Shown: in pieces, positions 17,149-25,517 of the stretch | How positions within the stretch are numbered: the first letter of the stretch is position 1 | Layout of the letters: each line of letters begins with the position of its first letter | From: Blastochloris sulfoviridis | GTDB lineage: Bacteria > Pseudomonadota > Alphaproteobacteria > Rhizobiales > Xanthobacteraceae | Assembly: GCF_008630065.1 (NCBI RefSeq) | Contig: NZ_VWPL01000003.1 | Location: forward strand, 150,568 to 214,567 | Length of the DNA: 64,000 nt | Direction: 5' to 3' | Notes under the pieces: generated by a model | What the model was told of the DNA's origin: nothing | The model's input: the letters and a program-made list of their open reading frames with translations, nothing else | Databases searched by the model: none | Made by a program: the position numbers and the translations under genes

Positions 17149-19539
17149 TCAGTCGTGATAGCCGTAGCGGGAATAGTATTTGTTGAAATAGTACGAGCCC
17201 TTGTAGGTCTCGAATTTCGACATCGCCTTGACGTTCACCTTGTTGAGGACGGCGCCGAGCAGGCGGTCGCGGATGGCCTCGGACGACTGCAGCGCCTCGG
17301 CCACGACGTCGATCTTGGTGCGGCCCCAGTCGATCACGAACAGGAAGCCGTCGATCTGCGGCGCCATGGCCCGCGCGTCGACCACCGGCCCGAGCGGCGG
17401 CAGGTCGACGATGATGTAGTCGTAGAGGGTGCGCAGATGGTCGAGCACCTGCTTCATCGCCGCCGACGTCAGGATATCGTTGGTGTTGGCGATGCGCTCC
17501 TTGACGACGGTCGGCAGCAGATGAAGGCCGGTGACCGGATCGACCATCAGCACCGCATCGAGCGCGACCTGGCCGGACAGCACCTCGACGATCCCGGCCC
17601 GGACACCGGACTCGTCGGCCGCCACCATGCGGCGGGACAGGGACGGGTTGCGCAGGTCGGCGTCGAGCAGCAGCGTCTTCTTGCCGCTGTGGGCGATCAT
17701 CTGGGCGAGGTTGGCGGCGACGGTGGACTTGCCCTCGTTGGGAATGGCCGAGACGACGCCGAGCACCCTGACGGGACGGCTGATCTGGGCAAGGTCGGCC
17801 GCCACCTTGACGCTTCGCAGCGTCTCGGAGAAGCGCGAGAATGGGGCGTCGATCGTGTAGCGGAGCAGGCCGCCGTCCGACGAGACGCCGCCCCGGCCCT
17901 CGGCCTCCGCGGCCGGCACGTCGGATCCCGCACCGGCGCTCGCGGCCGCGCCGGGCCCGCTCGGCCCGGATTTCGCGGTCGCCCTGGCGCCGGGCCGGCC
18001 CGCCGGCTTGGTCGCGGCCCGGGTCGGCCGCACCAGGGGCAGCAGGCCGAAGCAGCTGATGCGCAGGAAATGCTCGACGTCGCTGACCGTGCGGAACACG
18101 CGATCGAGCTGCTCGCGCAGGAAGCCGACGCCGACCCCGCCGAGCAGGCCGATGAAGATCGCGATCGCCATCACCACCGACAGCCTGGGATAGCTCTTGG
18201 CGAACGGTCGGGAGGCGCTGGTGATGACGCGGGCCTCGGTGATCGGGAACGACTGCTGCTGCAGCGCCTCGGTGTAGCGCTGCAGGAAGCTGTCGTAGAG
18301 GGTCTGGTAGGTCTGGGCCGTGCTCTCCAGGTCGCGCAGCGCGATCTGCGCCTGATTGGTGGTGCCGGCGTCGCGGATCACGTCGTTCATGCTGGCCAGG
18401 ATCGACTCCTCGCGGACCTTGGCGATCTCGTAGTCGCTCTTGTAGGTCTCGGCGATGCGCTTGAGCTCCTCCTGCATCACGCGCTTGAGCTGGGTCATTT
18501 CGGTTCGCAGCTTCAGCACGGCGATGTGGTCCGACCCATAGCGCTGCGCCCAATCGGCCTCGCGCTTGTTGGCGTCGAGCAGTTGCTGACGCAGCCGGGT
18601 GATGACCTCGTTGCGCAGCACGTCCGCCACCACGGCCTCGCCGATCTCGCCGCCCGAGCGCAGGATGTCGTCGACGCGGTCGAGCTTGGCCTTGGCTTCC
18701 GCCGTCTGGGCGCGGGCCTGGGTCAGCTGGGAGTTGATCTCCTGGAGCTGCTGCTCGCCGATCAGCCGGGTGCCGGTGCCGCCGGTCGAGAAGCTGATGA
18801 TGTTGTTTCGCTGCTTGAAATCCTCGACCGCGCGCGCCGCCTGCTGGGCCTGGTCGCGCAGCTCCTTGATGCGATCCTGCATCCACACCGAGGCGCGGCG
18901 GGTGGCCTGATACTTGGCCTCGAGCTGGTCGACGATGTAGGCCTCGGCCAGGGCGTTGGCCACCTGCGCCGCCTTGTTGGGATCGAGCGCGGAGAACGAG
19001 TATTCGATCACATAGGAGCGGCCGAGCTGCTTGACCTTGAGATTCTTCTTCAGGTAGCCGACCGCCCTGCGCTCGAGATACTCGGTGGAGACCTCCTCGT
19101 CATTGCCGCCGCCGAAGAGAATGGAGATGCCGTCGCTCACCGCGCCGATCACCGTTCCGACCACGCTGGGCGCGCCGCCGACGAACTCCGGATCCTCGAT
19201 GAGCTTGAGGTCGCGGATGACCGCGAGCGCCACGTTTTCCGACTGCAGGAGCTGCACCTGGCTGTCGACGGCGGCATTGTCGATCATGCCGTCGGCGAGC
19301 ACCGACTGCTGCTGGAACAGCTGGATCTTGCGGGTGTCGATGATCAGCTGGCCCGCTGCCATGTAGGTCGGCGGCGTGGTCAGCATGAAGATGGCGCCGA
19401 GAACGAGGCCGACCACCGCGCCGACGACGATCACGGTCAGGTTGCGGCGAAGAAATGTGTAGAGACTGACGAAATCGAACCCGGCTTCGGCCGTCTCCGC
19501 CTGCTCCGGCGTGCCGGCTGTCCGATCGACCTGCAGCAT
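17149..19539 (-). CDS. Polysaccharide co-polymerase / BY-type tyrosine kinase (Wzc/ExoP-like)
   Basis: The protein has 796 residues from ATG 19539. Its N-terminal Wzz domain has a transmembrane helix (VIVVGAVVGLVLGAIFMLTT, about 36-55), followed by a long periplasmic coiled coil and a second helix (VVMAIAIFIGLLGGVGVGFL). A Pro/Ala/Gly-rich linker leads to the kinase: Walker A AIPNEGKST (598-606), Walker A' LLLDAD (about 625-630), Walker B YIIVDLPP (about 708-715). The last 18 residues hold seven tyrosines, the autophosphorylation cluster. It regulates polymerisation and export of a surface polysaccharide at the inner membrane. No outer-membrane Wza gene or phosphatase is adjacent, which is unusual. 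Confidence 0.93.
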   Translation of the reverse strand: MLQVDRTAGTPEQAETAEAGFDFVSLYTFLRRNLTVIVVGAVVGLVLGAIFMLTTPPTYMAAGQLIIDTRKIQLFQQQSVLADGMIDNAAVDSQVQLLQSENVALAVIRDLKLIEDPEFVGGAPSVVGTVIGAVSDGISILFGGGNDEEVSTEYLERRAVGYLKKNLKVKQLGRSYVIEYSFSALDPNKAAQVANALAEAYIVDQLEAKYQATRRASVWMQDRIKELRDQAQQAARAVEDFKQRNNIISFSTGGTGTRLIGEQQLQEINSQLTQARAQTAEAKAKLDRVDDILRSGGEIGEAVVADVLRNEVITRLRQQLLDANKREADWAQRYGSDHIAVLKLRTEMTQLKRVMQEELKRIAETYKSDYEIAKVREESILASMNDVIRDAGTTNQAQIALRDLESTAQTYQTLYDSFLQRYTEALQQQSFPITEARVITSASRPFAKSYPRLSVVMAIAIFIGLLGGVGVGFLREQLDRVFRTVSDVEHFLRISCFGLLPLVRPTRAATKPAGRPGARATAKSGPSGPGAAASAGAGSDVPAAEAEGRGGVSSDGGLLRYTIDAPFSRFSETLRSVKVAADLAQISRPVRVLGVVSAIPNEGKSTVAANLAQMIAHSGKKTLLLDADLRNPSLSRRMVAADESGVRAGIVEVLSGQVALDAVLMVDPVTGLHLLPTVVKERIANTNDILTSAAMKQVLDHLRTLYDYIIVDLPPLGPVVDARAMAPQIDGFLFVIDWGRTKIDVVAEALQSSEAIRDRLLGAVLNKVNVKAMSKFETYKGSYYFNKYYSRYGYHD

Positions 19540-19612
19540 GATCACCCTGCCCCGAATGTCCCGGGTCCGCATGCCCTCGGGACGCTGTCGTGAAATCTCA
19601 GTCCGCGCGCGC

Positions 19613-19650
19613 TTTGTCCACGCGTTTCGTTTTGTCCACGCGTTTCAAGG
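19613..19650. repeat. 18-bp direct repeat, block 1
   Basis: TTGTCCACGCGTTTCGTT is followed directly by TTGTCCACGCGTTTCAAG, two units of 18 bases. Confidence 0.85.
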
Positions 19651-19696
19651 TCGACGGCTTTGGGGCGCGCCGTTCGTTCGCCGACAAACCCGTTGT

Positions 19697-19830
19697 TGCT
19701 CGAAAGACCCAAGTCGCTCGAAAGACCCAAGTCGCTCGAAAGACCCAAGTTGATCGAAACACCCTGTTTGATCGAAAGACCCTTGTCCCTCGATAAAGAC
19801 CCTTGTCCCTCGATAAGGTCGCCGTCGGTC
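19697..19830. repeat. 18-bp tandem repeat, block 2
   Basis: Three exact units GCTCGAAAGACCCAAGTC/T are followed by diverging ones such as GATCGAAACACCCTGTTT, GATCGAAAGACCCTTGTC and two CCTCGATAA-containing units that are 18 to 20 bases long. The common core is TCGAAAGACCC. Confidence 0.9.
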
Positions 19831-19872
19831 GAAAGGCCCCTCTGTCGCCTGGAAACCCACTCCCGCTCCCCG

Positions 19873-19943
19873 GGCCGGCCTCGATCCCAAGGCCGGCCTC
19901 GATCCCAAGGCCGGCCTCGATCCCAAGGCCGGCCTTGGCCGGA
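19873..19943. repeat. 18-bp tandem repeat, block 3
   Basis: Four units of CCGGCCTCGATCCCAAGG are exact and end in a half unit CCGGCCTTGGCCGG. The unit differs in sequence from blocks 1 and 2 but has the same period. GGCCGGCC-type palindromes form at each junction. Confidence 0.9.
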
Positions 19944-20218
19944 CACACCCGAAGGGTCTTGTGCGCACCGCCAACAACCGAACACAGTCAACAACCGAGC
20001 AAGCCAGCAATTGAGCTCGCCGGCAACCGAGCAATGCCGGCAAACCGCATTCCGGCCGCTGCGCCACGCCGGCACGGCTGCCTGTTCGTCTCACGCCGAC
20101 CTCCCGGCGCATCCGCAATCCCGCAACCGGTTCTGCACGAAGCAAAACACGCCCTGCCCAAAACACGTCCTGCCGTCCTGCAAGACGTGTCTGCGCCGCG
20201 AAATGTCAGGACGGCCGC

Positions 20219-20881
20219 TCAGAATGGGCTGATCGAGTTGGTGTACGAATAATATGAGTTGTTGCGGGTCACCGAGGCGCCGGCGCCACCGCCGCCGGTG
20301 ATCGGATTGGAGCTGCTCGTGCCATAGGCAGTGTTGCCCTGGGCGGCCCCGCCGCCACCGCCCCCGCCGGAACCGGCAATCGACCCGACAGGCCCTGCGC
20401 CACCGCCGGCACCGCCGCCGAGGCCCGCAGTATCCGGATTGAGCCCGGTCGAGCGGTTATAGCCGGCGACCAGGAACGAGTTGCCACGCGCCACCAACTC
20501 CTGGACCAGCCGCAGATTGTCGAGATCCTTGCGCGCCATGAGATCGGCCGCCAGTCGTCCCAGCACCTCGCCGACCGTCTCGGACTGGGCCGAATTCAGG
20601 TTCGCCAGCAGCCCCTTGATATGGTTGAGCGCCACACCGAGCTGGTTGGCGTTGGCATCGAGGAAGCCCCGCAGCGCCGCGGCAAACGACGCGCCGCCCG
20701 CCGGAAAGCGCTGGGTGATCTCGGCCGGGGTGGTTTCGAGAGTGATTGGCGCGCCCTGCTGGCCGGCGCTCGCTTGCGGCCCGGAAGGCGCCTGCTGGGC
20801 ACTGACGCTCGCCATCGGCAGCACCCACAATCCCGCCGCCCCCAGTGAAAGCGCGATCGCCTTGAGTCGGATCGAGGTCAT
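20219..20881 (-). CDS. Secreted Gly-rich hypothetical protein
   Basis: The protein has 220 residues from the ATG at 20881, preceded by GAAGGG. A signal peptide ends near SVSAQQ (residue 28). Residues about 30-150 are helical (ITQRFPAGGASFAAALRGFL and following), and residues 155-210 are a glycine-rich tail with runs of six to eight Gly, ending in an aromatic stretch NNSYYSYTNSISPF. The last residue Phe after a beta-rich tail could suggest outer-membrane targeting or secretion, but I do not recognise a family. It lies upstream of the BY-kinase on the same strand, separated by the minisatellite region. A CtrA-like half site lies upstream. Confidence 0.65.
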   Translation of the reverse strand: MTSIRLKAIALSLGAAGLWVLPMASVSAQQAPSGPQASAGQQGAPITLETTPAEITQRFPAGGASFAAALRGFLDANANQLGVALNHIKGLLANLNSAQSETVGEVLGRLAADLMARKDLDNLRLVQELVARGNSFLVAGYNRSTGLNPDTAGLGGGAGGGAGPVGSIAGSGGGGGGGAAQGNTAYGTSSSNPITGGGGAGASVTRNNSYYSYTNSISPF

Positions 20882-21367
20882 GCGAAAAATCCCTTCAACG
20901 TCGGCGGCAACGTACAGCAATCGCCCATCTTCTGCAACCTTGCGTTAACGGGCCGCGCATCCGCAAAATCCGGCCGGCGTCACGGAAAAGTCACGCAAGA
21001 TGATTGATTTCAGCCCATTCTTTCGCTGAACCGGTGCAACCACGCCGACGGTCCGGTGCCAAACGCGCTGATTCGCGCGCAATTCTTCTATTGTTGGTTG
21101 CGGTCGACAAGGCGGCAGCCTTTTCCGCGATTCTTCCCTTGCGGAAGACCGCGGCGAACTCCCCGGCAGTTTGCGCCAGGGGTGGCGTCGAGACCGCGTG
21201 AAGATGCGGGTAAAGTTACGGGTGAAGCTGCACATCAGGATCGGGGTGAAGATACAGTCCGCGGCCGATAGATCGCCTCAATGGGACGGAAGAGCTGCCC
21301 CCGCGGCCAGCAGAGATCGCGGCGATGGCCCCCTTGCCCGCCACGCCCTGCGGGCAAGCCGGGCACA

Positions 21368-21474
21368 AGAGCATTTTCCGCAAAAGTGGATACCGGTTTT
21401 GCGAAAGAAAATGCGACAAACCAGAAACGTAGAGCGTTATCCGATCTGATGCAGTCAGATCGGATAACGCTCTA
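21368..21474 (+). repeat. Family A repeat
   Basis: Full copy with GCATTTTCCGCAAAAGTGG in the first hairpin and the GTTATCCGATCTGATGCAGT version of the second hairpin, which pairs with AGATCGGATAACGCTCTA. Confidence 0.9.
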
Positions 21475-21501
21475 AGGACGCTCGCCGCTGAAGCCGGCGC
21501 T

Positions 21502-21646
21502 TCGTATGATATGGTTTCTGGCCGATCAAGCCTTCGAGCCGTCGTCCGATCGCCGAAAAGCCCGCTGTCGCGAGCCTCTCTCGGGACTGAGGTTTTCGGC
21601 GTGACCGCGTCCGGGTTCCCGAAGGGCTCGCCCGGAAACCGCATGA
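21502..21646 (+). repeat. Family B repeat, expanded copy
   Basis: The blocks are recognisable (GGTTTCTGGCCGATCAAGCC, CGCCGAAAAGCCCG, GAGGTTTTCGGCGTGACC, TTCCCGAAGGGCTCGCCC) with insertions that make it about 20 bases longer than the type copy. Confidence 0.75.
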
Positions 21647-21775
21647 CCGGCCGCCATTCGCTTCGCGCAGACAATTCGCGGGCCGACGTTTCGTGGACCA
21701 CACGTCTTGGACCGCACACTGCGCGGGCCGGGGGCGTCCCGCCGTCCTTCGCCGCTTGACCCAGGAGACGACCCG

Positions 21776-22342
21776 ATGAGCTGGATCGCCACGCCCGCCG
21801 CTGGGCACTATCCTTTGTACATGCGCTGGCTTTTCGCCTTTCGCGACGCCATCGGCCAGCCGGTCTCCGAGCCGGTGCGCCAGTGGGCGCGTACGCCGCG
21901 GGTGCTGCGGGCATTCCTGCGGCTCTACCGGGCGATCGACCGCACCGCCTCGCCGATCGAGCCCGCCCTGCGATCGCTGATCATGGTGCGCGTGTCGCAG
22001 ATCAATGTGTGCCCGTTCTGCATCGACCTCAACGCCTCGCGCGCCCTGGAGCGCGATGTCGCCGAGGACAGGCTGTGGGCGCTCGACCGTTTCGAGACCT
22101 CGGACCTGTTCAGCGAGCGCGAAAAGGCGGCGCTGGCCTTCACCGAAGCCGTCACCATCACCGGCCGCGTCGTCGATCCCGCGCTGAAGGCGCGGCTCGG
22201 CGCCGCCTTCCCGGCCGACGCGATCGTCGAACTGGCCGCGCTGATCGCCTTCCAGAACATGTCGAGCAAGTTCAACGCCGCCCTCGAAATCCCCGCCGCG
22301 GGCATCTGCCGGGTGCCGATTGCGGCCGGCACGGCGGCGTGA
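21776..22342 (+). CDS. AhpD-like / carboxymuconolactone decarboxylase family protein
   Basis: The protein has 188 residues from the ATG at 21776, which has an AGGAG eight bases upstream. It is an all-helical CMD-family protein with the redox pair C79-P-F-C82. In AhpD alkylhydroperoxidases a histidine follows four residues after the second cysteine; here that position is Asn86, so classical peroxidase activity is uncertain. It is probably cytoplasmic with a thiol-redox or detoxification role. It stands alone between repeat clusters with no pathway context. Confidence 0.75.
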   Translation: MSWIATPAAGHYPLYMRWLFAFRDAIGQPVSEPVRQWARTPRVLRAFLRLYRAIDRTASPIEPALRSLIMVRVSQINVCPFCIDLNASRALERDVAEDRLWALDRFETSDLFSEREKAALAFTEAVTITGRVVDPALKARLGAAFPADAIVELAALIAFQNMSSKFNAALEIPAAGICRVPIAAGTAA

Positions 22343-22367
22343 GCGCGCCAAGGCGCGGCGAACAGAC

Positions 22368-22471
22368 TAGAGCGTTCTCCGCAAAAGTGGATACTGGTTT
22401 TGCGAAAGAGAATGCGACAAACCAAGAACTTAGAGCGTCCGCCCGGTTCAACCGGATCGGCGGATGCTCTA
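22368..22471 (+). repeat. Family A repeat
   Basis: Full copy, 26 bases beyond the CMD-family stop codon: TAGAGCGTTCTCCGCAAAAG at the left, second hairpin closed by GCGGATGCTCTA. A decayed family B-like sequence follows to about 22600. Confidence 0.85.
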
Positions 22472-22614
22472 CGGTTCTCCAGCTTGATCGGCCGGATGTC
22501 GCATCACAACGCGCTGTTTGGGATTGGCACAGCGCCAGGTTTTCGGTAGGGAATGCTTGGTTCGGTCAAGATTTTCGGCCTATTCGCAGCGAATCGGCTG
22601 CGGGAATAGGTTGT

Positions 22615-22646
22615 CATGAGCACGCCTCCCCATGAGCACGCCTCCC
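22615..22646 (+). repeat. 16-bp tandem duplication across a start codon
   Basis: CATGAGCACGCCTCCC occurs twice in direct succession, giving two possible ATG codons at 22616 and 22632 in different frames. Only the second opens the 91-residue frame. Confidence 0.9.
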
Positions 22647-22907
22647 GTCGTGCGTGGACATCTCGCCCGGCATCTTGAGGATTTTGCCAAGGCGAAGGAC
22701 GTTGCCAGGCCCGCGGCCGACAGCCGCCCGGCCGAGGCGTCCTCGCATTCGCCTGCCATCGCGGCGCCAACCGCCGAGGGCGCCGCGCCGGCGGAGCACA
22801 CGGCGTCCCGCCAGGCTGCTGCAGCCCCCGCCAGCGCGCCGGCCACTGCGTCCTCTCCGCAGCGCATCCTTCTCCCGCCCGGCAGCCGGATCGACCGGCT
22901 GGTCTGA
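22632..22907 (+). CDS. Small Ala/Pro-rich hypothetical protein
   Basis: The frame has 91 residues, opening with MSTPPVVRGHLARHLEDFAK and then an Ala/Pro/Ser-rich middle with many Glu and His, ending in ILLPPGSRIDRLV. Third codon positions are strongly GC-biased, as in real genes here, but the composition is low-complexity and I recognise no domain. The ribosome binding site is unclear because a 16-bp tandem duplication falls on the start. It may be a real unstructured protein or a chance frame. Confidence 0.4.
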   Translation: MSTPPVVRGHLARHLEDFAKAKDVARPAADSRPAEASSHSPAIAAPTAEGAAPAEHTASRQAAAAPASAPATASSPQRILLPPGSRIDRLV

Positions 22908-23090
22908 CGAGCGCCCGAAAGATGGCTGTGCCATGGGGCGGCCGCCGTCAGCGCGCCGTCAGGCGGTCGCACCTAGGGTCACGCCGCCGGCCGCGCCCCG
23001 GGTGAAGCCGCGCGCGAAAGGTTTCGCTTCAATCCCGTCCGGGAGACATGACGTGATCCACCGGAAACCGCATCAGAAGGAGAAGGTAGC

Positions 23091-23531
23091 ATGCGCGCAT
23101 CGCTCTCCGGCCGAATTGGCCTTGCCGCCCTGTGGCTGGCGGTGGCGTCCCCGGCCCTGGCCGCCGACGACGGCCGCACCGCCATCGACCTGCCGCCCGA
23201 TGTGCGCGCCGCGTTCCTGGAGGAAATGCGCACGCACATGGGCTCCCTCGACGGCGTCATCCAGCTCTTGTCGTCGGGCGACATCAAGGGCGCTGGCGCA
23301 TTCGCCCGCAAGGAGATGGCCATCGGCCGCGGCAAGGGCTTCGGCCGCTACATGACGCCGGAATTCCGCGAGATCGGCTTCGGCTTCCATCGCGCCGCCG
23401 ACGACTTCGCCCGCATCGCCGAGCGCCTGCCCGAGAAGCCGGACAGCGCCGGCTGGGCGGAGCTGATGGGCGGACTTGCGGTGGTCACCACCCACTGCAA
23501 CGCCTGCCACGGCGCGTTCCGTCTCAAATAG
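23091..23531 (+). CDS. Cytochrome c'-like periplasmic haem protein
   Basis: The protein has 146 residues. A signal peptide (about residues 1-24, ending ALAADD) directs it to the periplasm. The haem-attachment motif C136-N-A-C139-H140 lies ten residues from the C-terminus, which together with the four-helix-like preceding sequence is the layout of class II cytochromes c' and c-556. Such proteins bind NO or carry electrons. The ATG is preceded by AAGGAGAAGG. The TAG stop coincides with the first bases of a family A repeat. No oxidase or reductase partner is adjacent. Confidence 0.85.
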   Translation: MRASLSGRIGLAALWLAVASPALAADDGRTAIDLPPDVRAAFLEEMRTHMGSLDGVIQLLSSGDIKGAGAFARKEMAIGRGKGFGRYMTPEFREIGFGFHRAADDFARIAERLPEKPDSAGWAELMGGLAVVTTHCNACHGAFRLK

Positions 23532-23631
23532 AGCATTCTCCGCAAAAGTGGGAACCGGTTTTGCGGAAGAGAATGCGACAACTCAAGGACTTAGAGCGTC
23601 CGCTCGGTTCCATCGGATCGGCGGATGCTCA
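23529..23631 (+). repeat. Family A repeat spanning two stop codons
   Basis: The element starts in the TAG stop of the cytochrome gene and its right end, GCGGATGCTCA, contains the stop codon of the convergent PfkB gene (23629-23631). Both genes therefore end within the element. Confidence 0.92.
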
Positions 23632-24582
23632 AGCCGATGCCGGCTGGCCCTCGGCGGTCGCCTGCAGGTCGGCGAACAGCCGCTCGACATCGGCGCGCGT
23701 GCAGAGTTCCGTGCCCGGCGTCAGCACCGCCGCGGTGCCGGCCGCCATGCCGAGCTTGAACGCCTCGCGCGGCGGCAGGCCGCGCGCCAGCCCGAGGGTC
23801 ATTCCCGCCACGAAGCTGTCGCCGGCGCCGACCGCGCTCTTCGCCTCGATCGGCATCGCCGGCAGCCGCAGGATGCCGCCCGGCTCGGCCAGGAACGCGC
23901 CGAGATGGCCGAGCGTGACCGCCAGCAGCGCCACCTTCCCCGAACCGACGAGCTCCATCGCCGCCGCGTGCTGGGCCTCAGGATCCGGCAGCTTGCGCCC
24001 GACCAGGAGTTCGAACTCGCCGAGGCTCGGCTTGACGAGGTGAAGGCCGCCCACAGCCACCGCCGCGCGCAGCGCCGGCCCGGACGTGTCGACCACCAGC
24101 CTGGCGCCGGTGCGCCCGGCAAGCTCGCCGACGCGGACATAGAAATCCTCCGGCACGCCGCGCGGCAGGCTGCCGCTGGCGACCAGATAGTCGCAGTCGA
24201 CATCGGCCAGCGCGTCGAGGCAGCTCTGCCATTCCTGCGGCTGCAGTTCCGGCCCCTCGGGCACGAACCGGTATTCGAGCCCGGTCGAGCGCTCGAACAC
24301 GCTGTGGCTGATCCGCGTGTCCTGGGCGATGTCGACCCGGTGGATGGCGATGCCGCGCTTTTTGATCAGCGTATCGAGGATCGGCCCGGTCGCGCCGCCC
24401 GCGGCATAGACCGCGCAGGTCGCGCCGCCGAGCTCGGCCACCACGCGCGCGACATTGATGCCGCCGCCGCCCGGATAATAGCGCTCGTTGCTGGTCCTGA
24501 TCTTGTGGGTGGGGCGGATGGCGTCGGTTTCCGCAGCGCCGTCGATCGACGGGTTGAGGGTCAAGGTGACGATCGGCTTCAT
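23629..24582 (-). CDS. PfkB-family sugar-phosphate kinase (phosphofructokinase type)
   Basis: The protein has 317 residues. It shows the PfkB N-terminal signature GGGGINVAR (38-46) and the C-terminal catalytic motif VGAGDSFVAG near residue 250, where the aspartate is the general base. The opening IVTLTLNPSID is typical of 1-phosphofructokinase, tagatose-6-phosphate kinase and 6-phosphofructokinase II. Which sugar phosphate it uses cannot be decided by eye, although LTLNPSID with TDAI..THKIRT resembles E. coli PfkB. No PTS or fructose operon is adjacent. Its stop codon lies inside a family A repeat. Confidence 0.85.
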   Translation of the reverse strand: MKPIVTLTLNPSIDGAAETDAIRPTHKIRTSNERYYPGGGGINVARVVAELGGATCAVYAAGGATGPILDTLIKKRGIAIHRVDIAQDTRISHSVFERSTGLEYRFVPEGPELQPQEWQSCLDALADVDCDYLVASGSLPRGVPEDFYVRVGELAGRTGARLVVDTSGPALRAAVAVGGLHLVKPSLGEFELLVGRKLPDPEAQHAAAMELVGSGKVALLAVTLGHLGAFLAEPGGILRLPAMPIEAKSAVGAGDSFVAGMTLGLARGLPPREAFKLGMAAGTAAVLTPGTELCTRADVERLFADLQATAEGQPASA

Positions 24583-24778
24583 CGGCGCATATCCCTGGTT
24601 CGAGGCCCGGTCCTTCGCCGGCCGGCGGCAGACCCGCGGGCCTGGCGCGGTTCCTTGCTGTCACCGGTTTTGGTGAATGAACGATTACGGTCGTTCCTCG
24701 AATGTTTTACCCGACGAGAGGTCCCTCTTAGCACCCCGTCAGTATGGTCGCCTCGCACGGCAGTTCGGGAGGCGCGAG

Positions 24779-25468
24779 ATGAAGCGATTGGCTGCGAGCA
24801 TGCTGGTGGTCGGAGCGGTGACGCTGACGGCGGAAACCCCTGCCCGCGCCATGCCCCTGTCGGCAACGCGGCTGGCCAATCCCATCCCGAAGAGCACGCC
24901 GATGCGGCTCGGGCCGGCGGTGCTGGCGCCCATCGCCGCCGTCCGCTTCTGCATGGATTTCGAGAGCGAATGCCGCGCGGGCGAGGACGGCGCCACCATG
25001 GTCGCGCTCACCGAGGAGCGCTGGGCCGATCTCGACGAGGTCAATCGCTCCGTCAATGCGGCGATTCGGCCGCGCTCCGACGACGGTCTCGACATCTGGA
25101 ACCTGGATGCCGCTGCCGGCGACTGCGACGACTATGCGGTGCGCAAGCGCCACATCCTGATCTCGCGCGGCTGGCCGCGCGGTGCCGTCGGCTTGGCCAT
25201 CGCCCGCATCCCCAGCACCGAGTACCACCTCGTCGCCGTCGTCGCCACCGACCGGGGCGACTTCGTGCTGGACAACCTCCGCGACCGGGTGGTGCCCTGG
25301 TCGCGCACCGGATACCGCTGGATGATGCGATCGAGCGCGGAGGATCCGCGCCTGTGGCTGGCGATCGCCGGGCCGCCCCGCGACCGGCCCGGCCGCCGCG
25401 CCGTGCCGGTGGCGTACAATCGCAGCACGCCCACCGCAAAGGCCCGGAAAGACACGCTGTCACAATGA
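24779..25468 (+). CDS. Bacterial transglutaminase-like cysteine peptidase (BTLCP, DUF920)
   Basis: The protein has 229 residues from the ATG at 24779, which has GGGAGG upstream; a longer frame from 24677 adds no family sequence. A signal peptide (about 1-24, ending ARAMP) places it in the periplasm. The catalytic triad of the family is visible: C116 in GDCDDYA, H150 in YHLVAV and D165 in LDNL. LapG, the characterised relative, cleaves the adhesin LapA under c-di-GMP control. No LapD or adhesin gene is adjacent, so the target is unknown. The Arg/Pro-rich tail is probably disordered. Confidence 0.88.
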   Translation: MKRLAASMLVVGAVTLTAETPARAMPLSATRLANPIPKSTPMRLGPAVLAPIAAVRFCMDFESECRAGEDGATMVALTEERWADLDEVNRSVNAAIRPRSDDGLDIWNLDAAAGDCDDYAVRKRHILISRGWPRGAVGLAIARIPSTEYHLVAVVATDRGDFVLDNLRDRVVPWSRTGYRWMMRSSAEDPRLWLAIAGPPRDRPGRRAVPVAYNRSTPTAKARKDTLSQ

Positions 25469-25517
25469 CAGCGCGGCCGGCGGGCCGGCTGTCGCGCCTT
25501 CTGTCGCGCCTGGCCGA

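Larger units (their letters stand above)
19540..20218. other. Gene-free stretch of 18-bp minisatellites
   Basis: The 679 bases upstream of the BY-kinase gene contain three blocks of tandem repeats and are open in several frames on both strands because stop codons are absent from the units. I see no credible protein in any frame. From about 19950 to 20218 there are loose repeats of CCGAGCAA and AACACAGTC type but nothing definite. Confidence 0.6.
20882..21775. other. Gene-free stretch with repeats A and B
   Basis: The 894 bases hold a family A copy (21368-21474) and a diverged family B copy (21502-21646). The segment 20950-21360 has AT-richer patches and short GTGAAGAT / GGTGAAGCT direct repeats but no gene or RNA that I recognise. 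Confidence 0.6.

Noticed and set aside
17122..19593. Long open frame antisense to the BY-kinase gene
   Set aside because: It is a GC-rich shadow; the opposite strand encodes complete Wzz and kinase motifs.
19598..20232. Open frames of 116 to 190 residues on both strands in the minisatellite region
   Set aside because: All frames are open because the 18-bp units lack stops; none has a domain, signal peptide or consistent codon bias.
22471..22614. Possible family B copy after the CMD-family gene
   Set aside because: Only CGGTTCTCCAGCTTGATCGG and a GGTTTTCGG fragment match; too decayed to list as an element.
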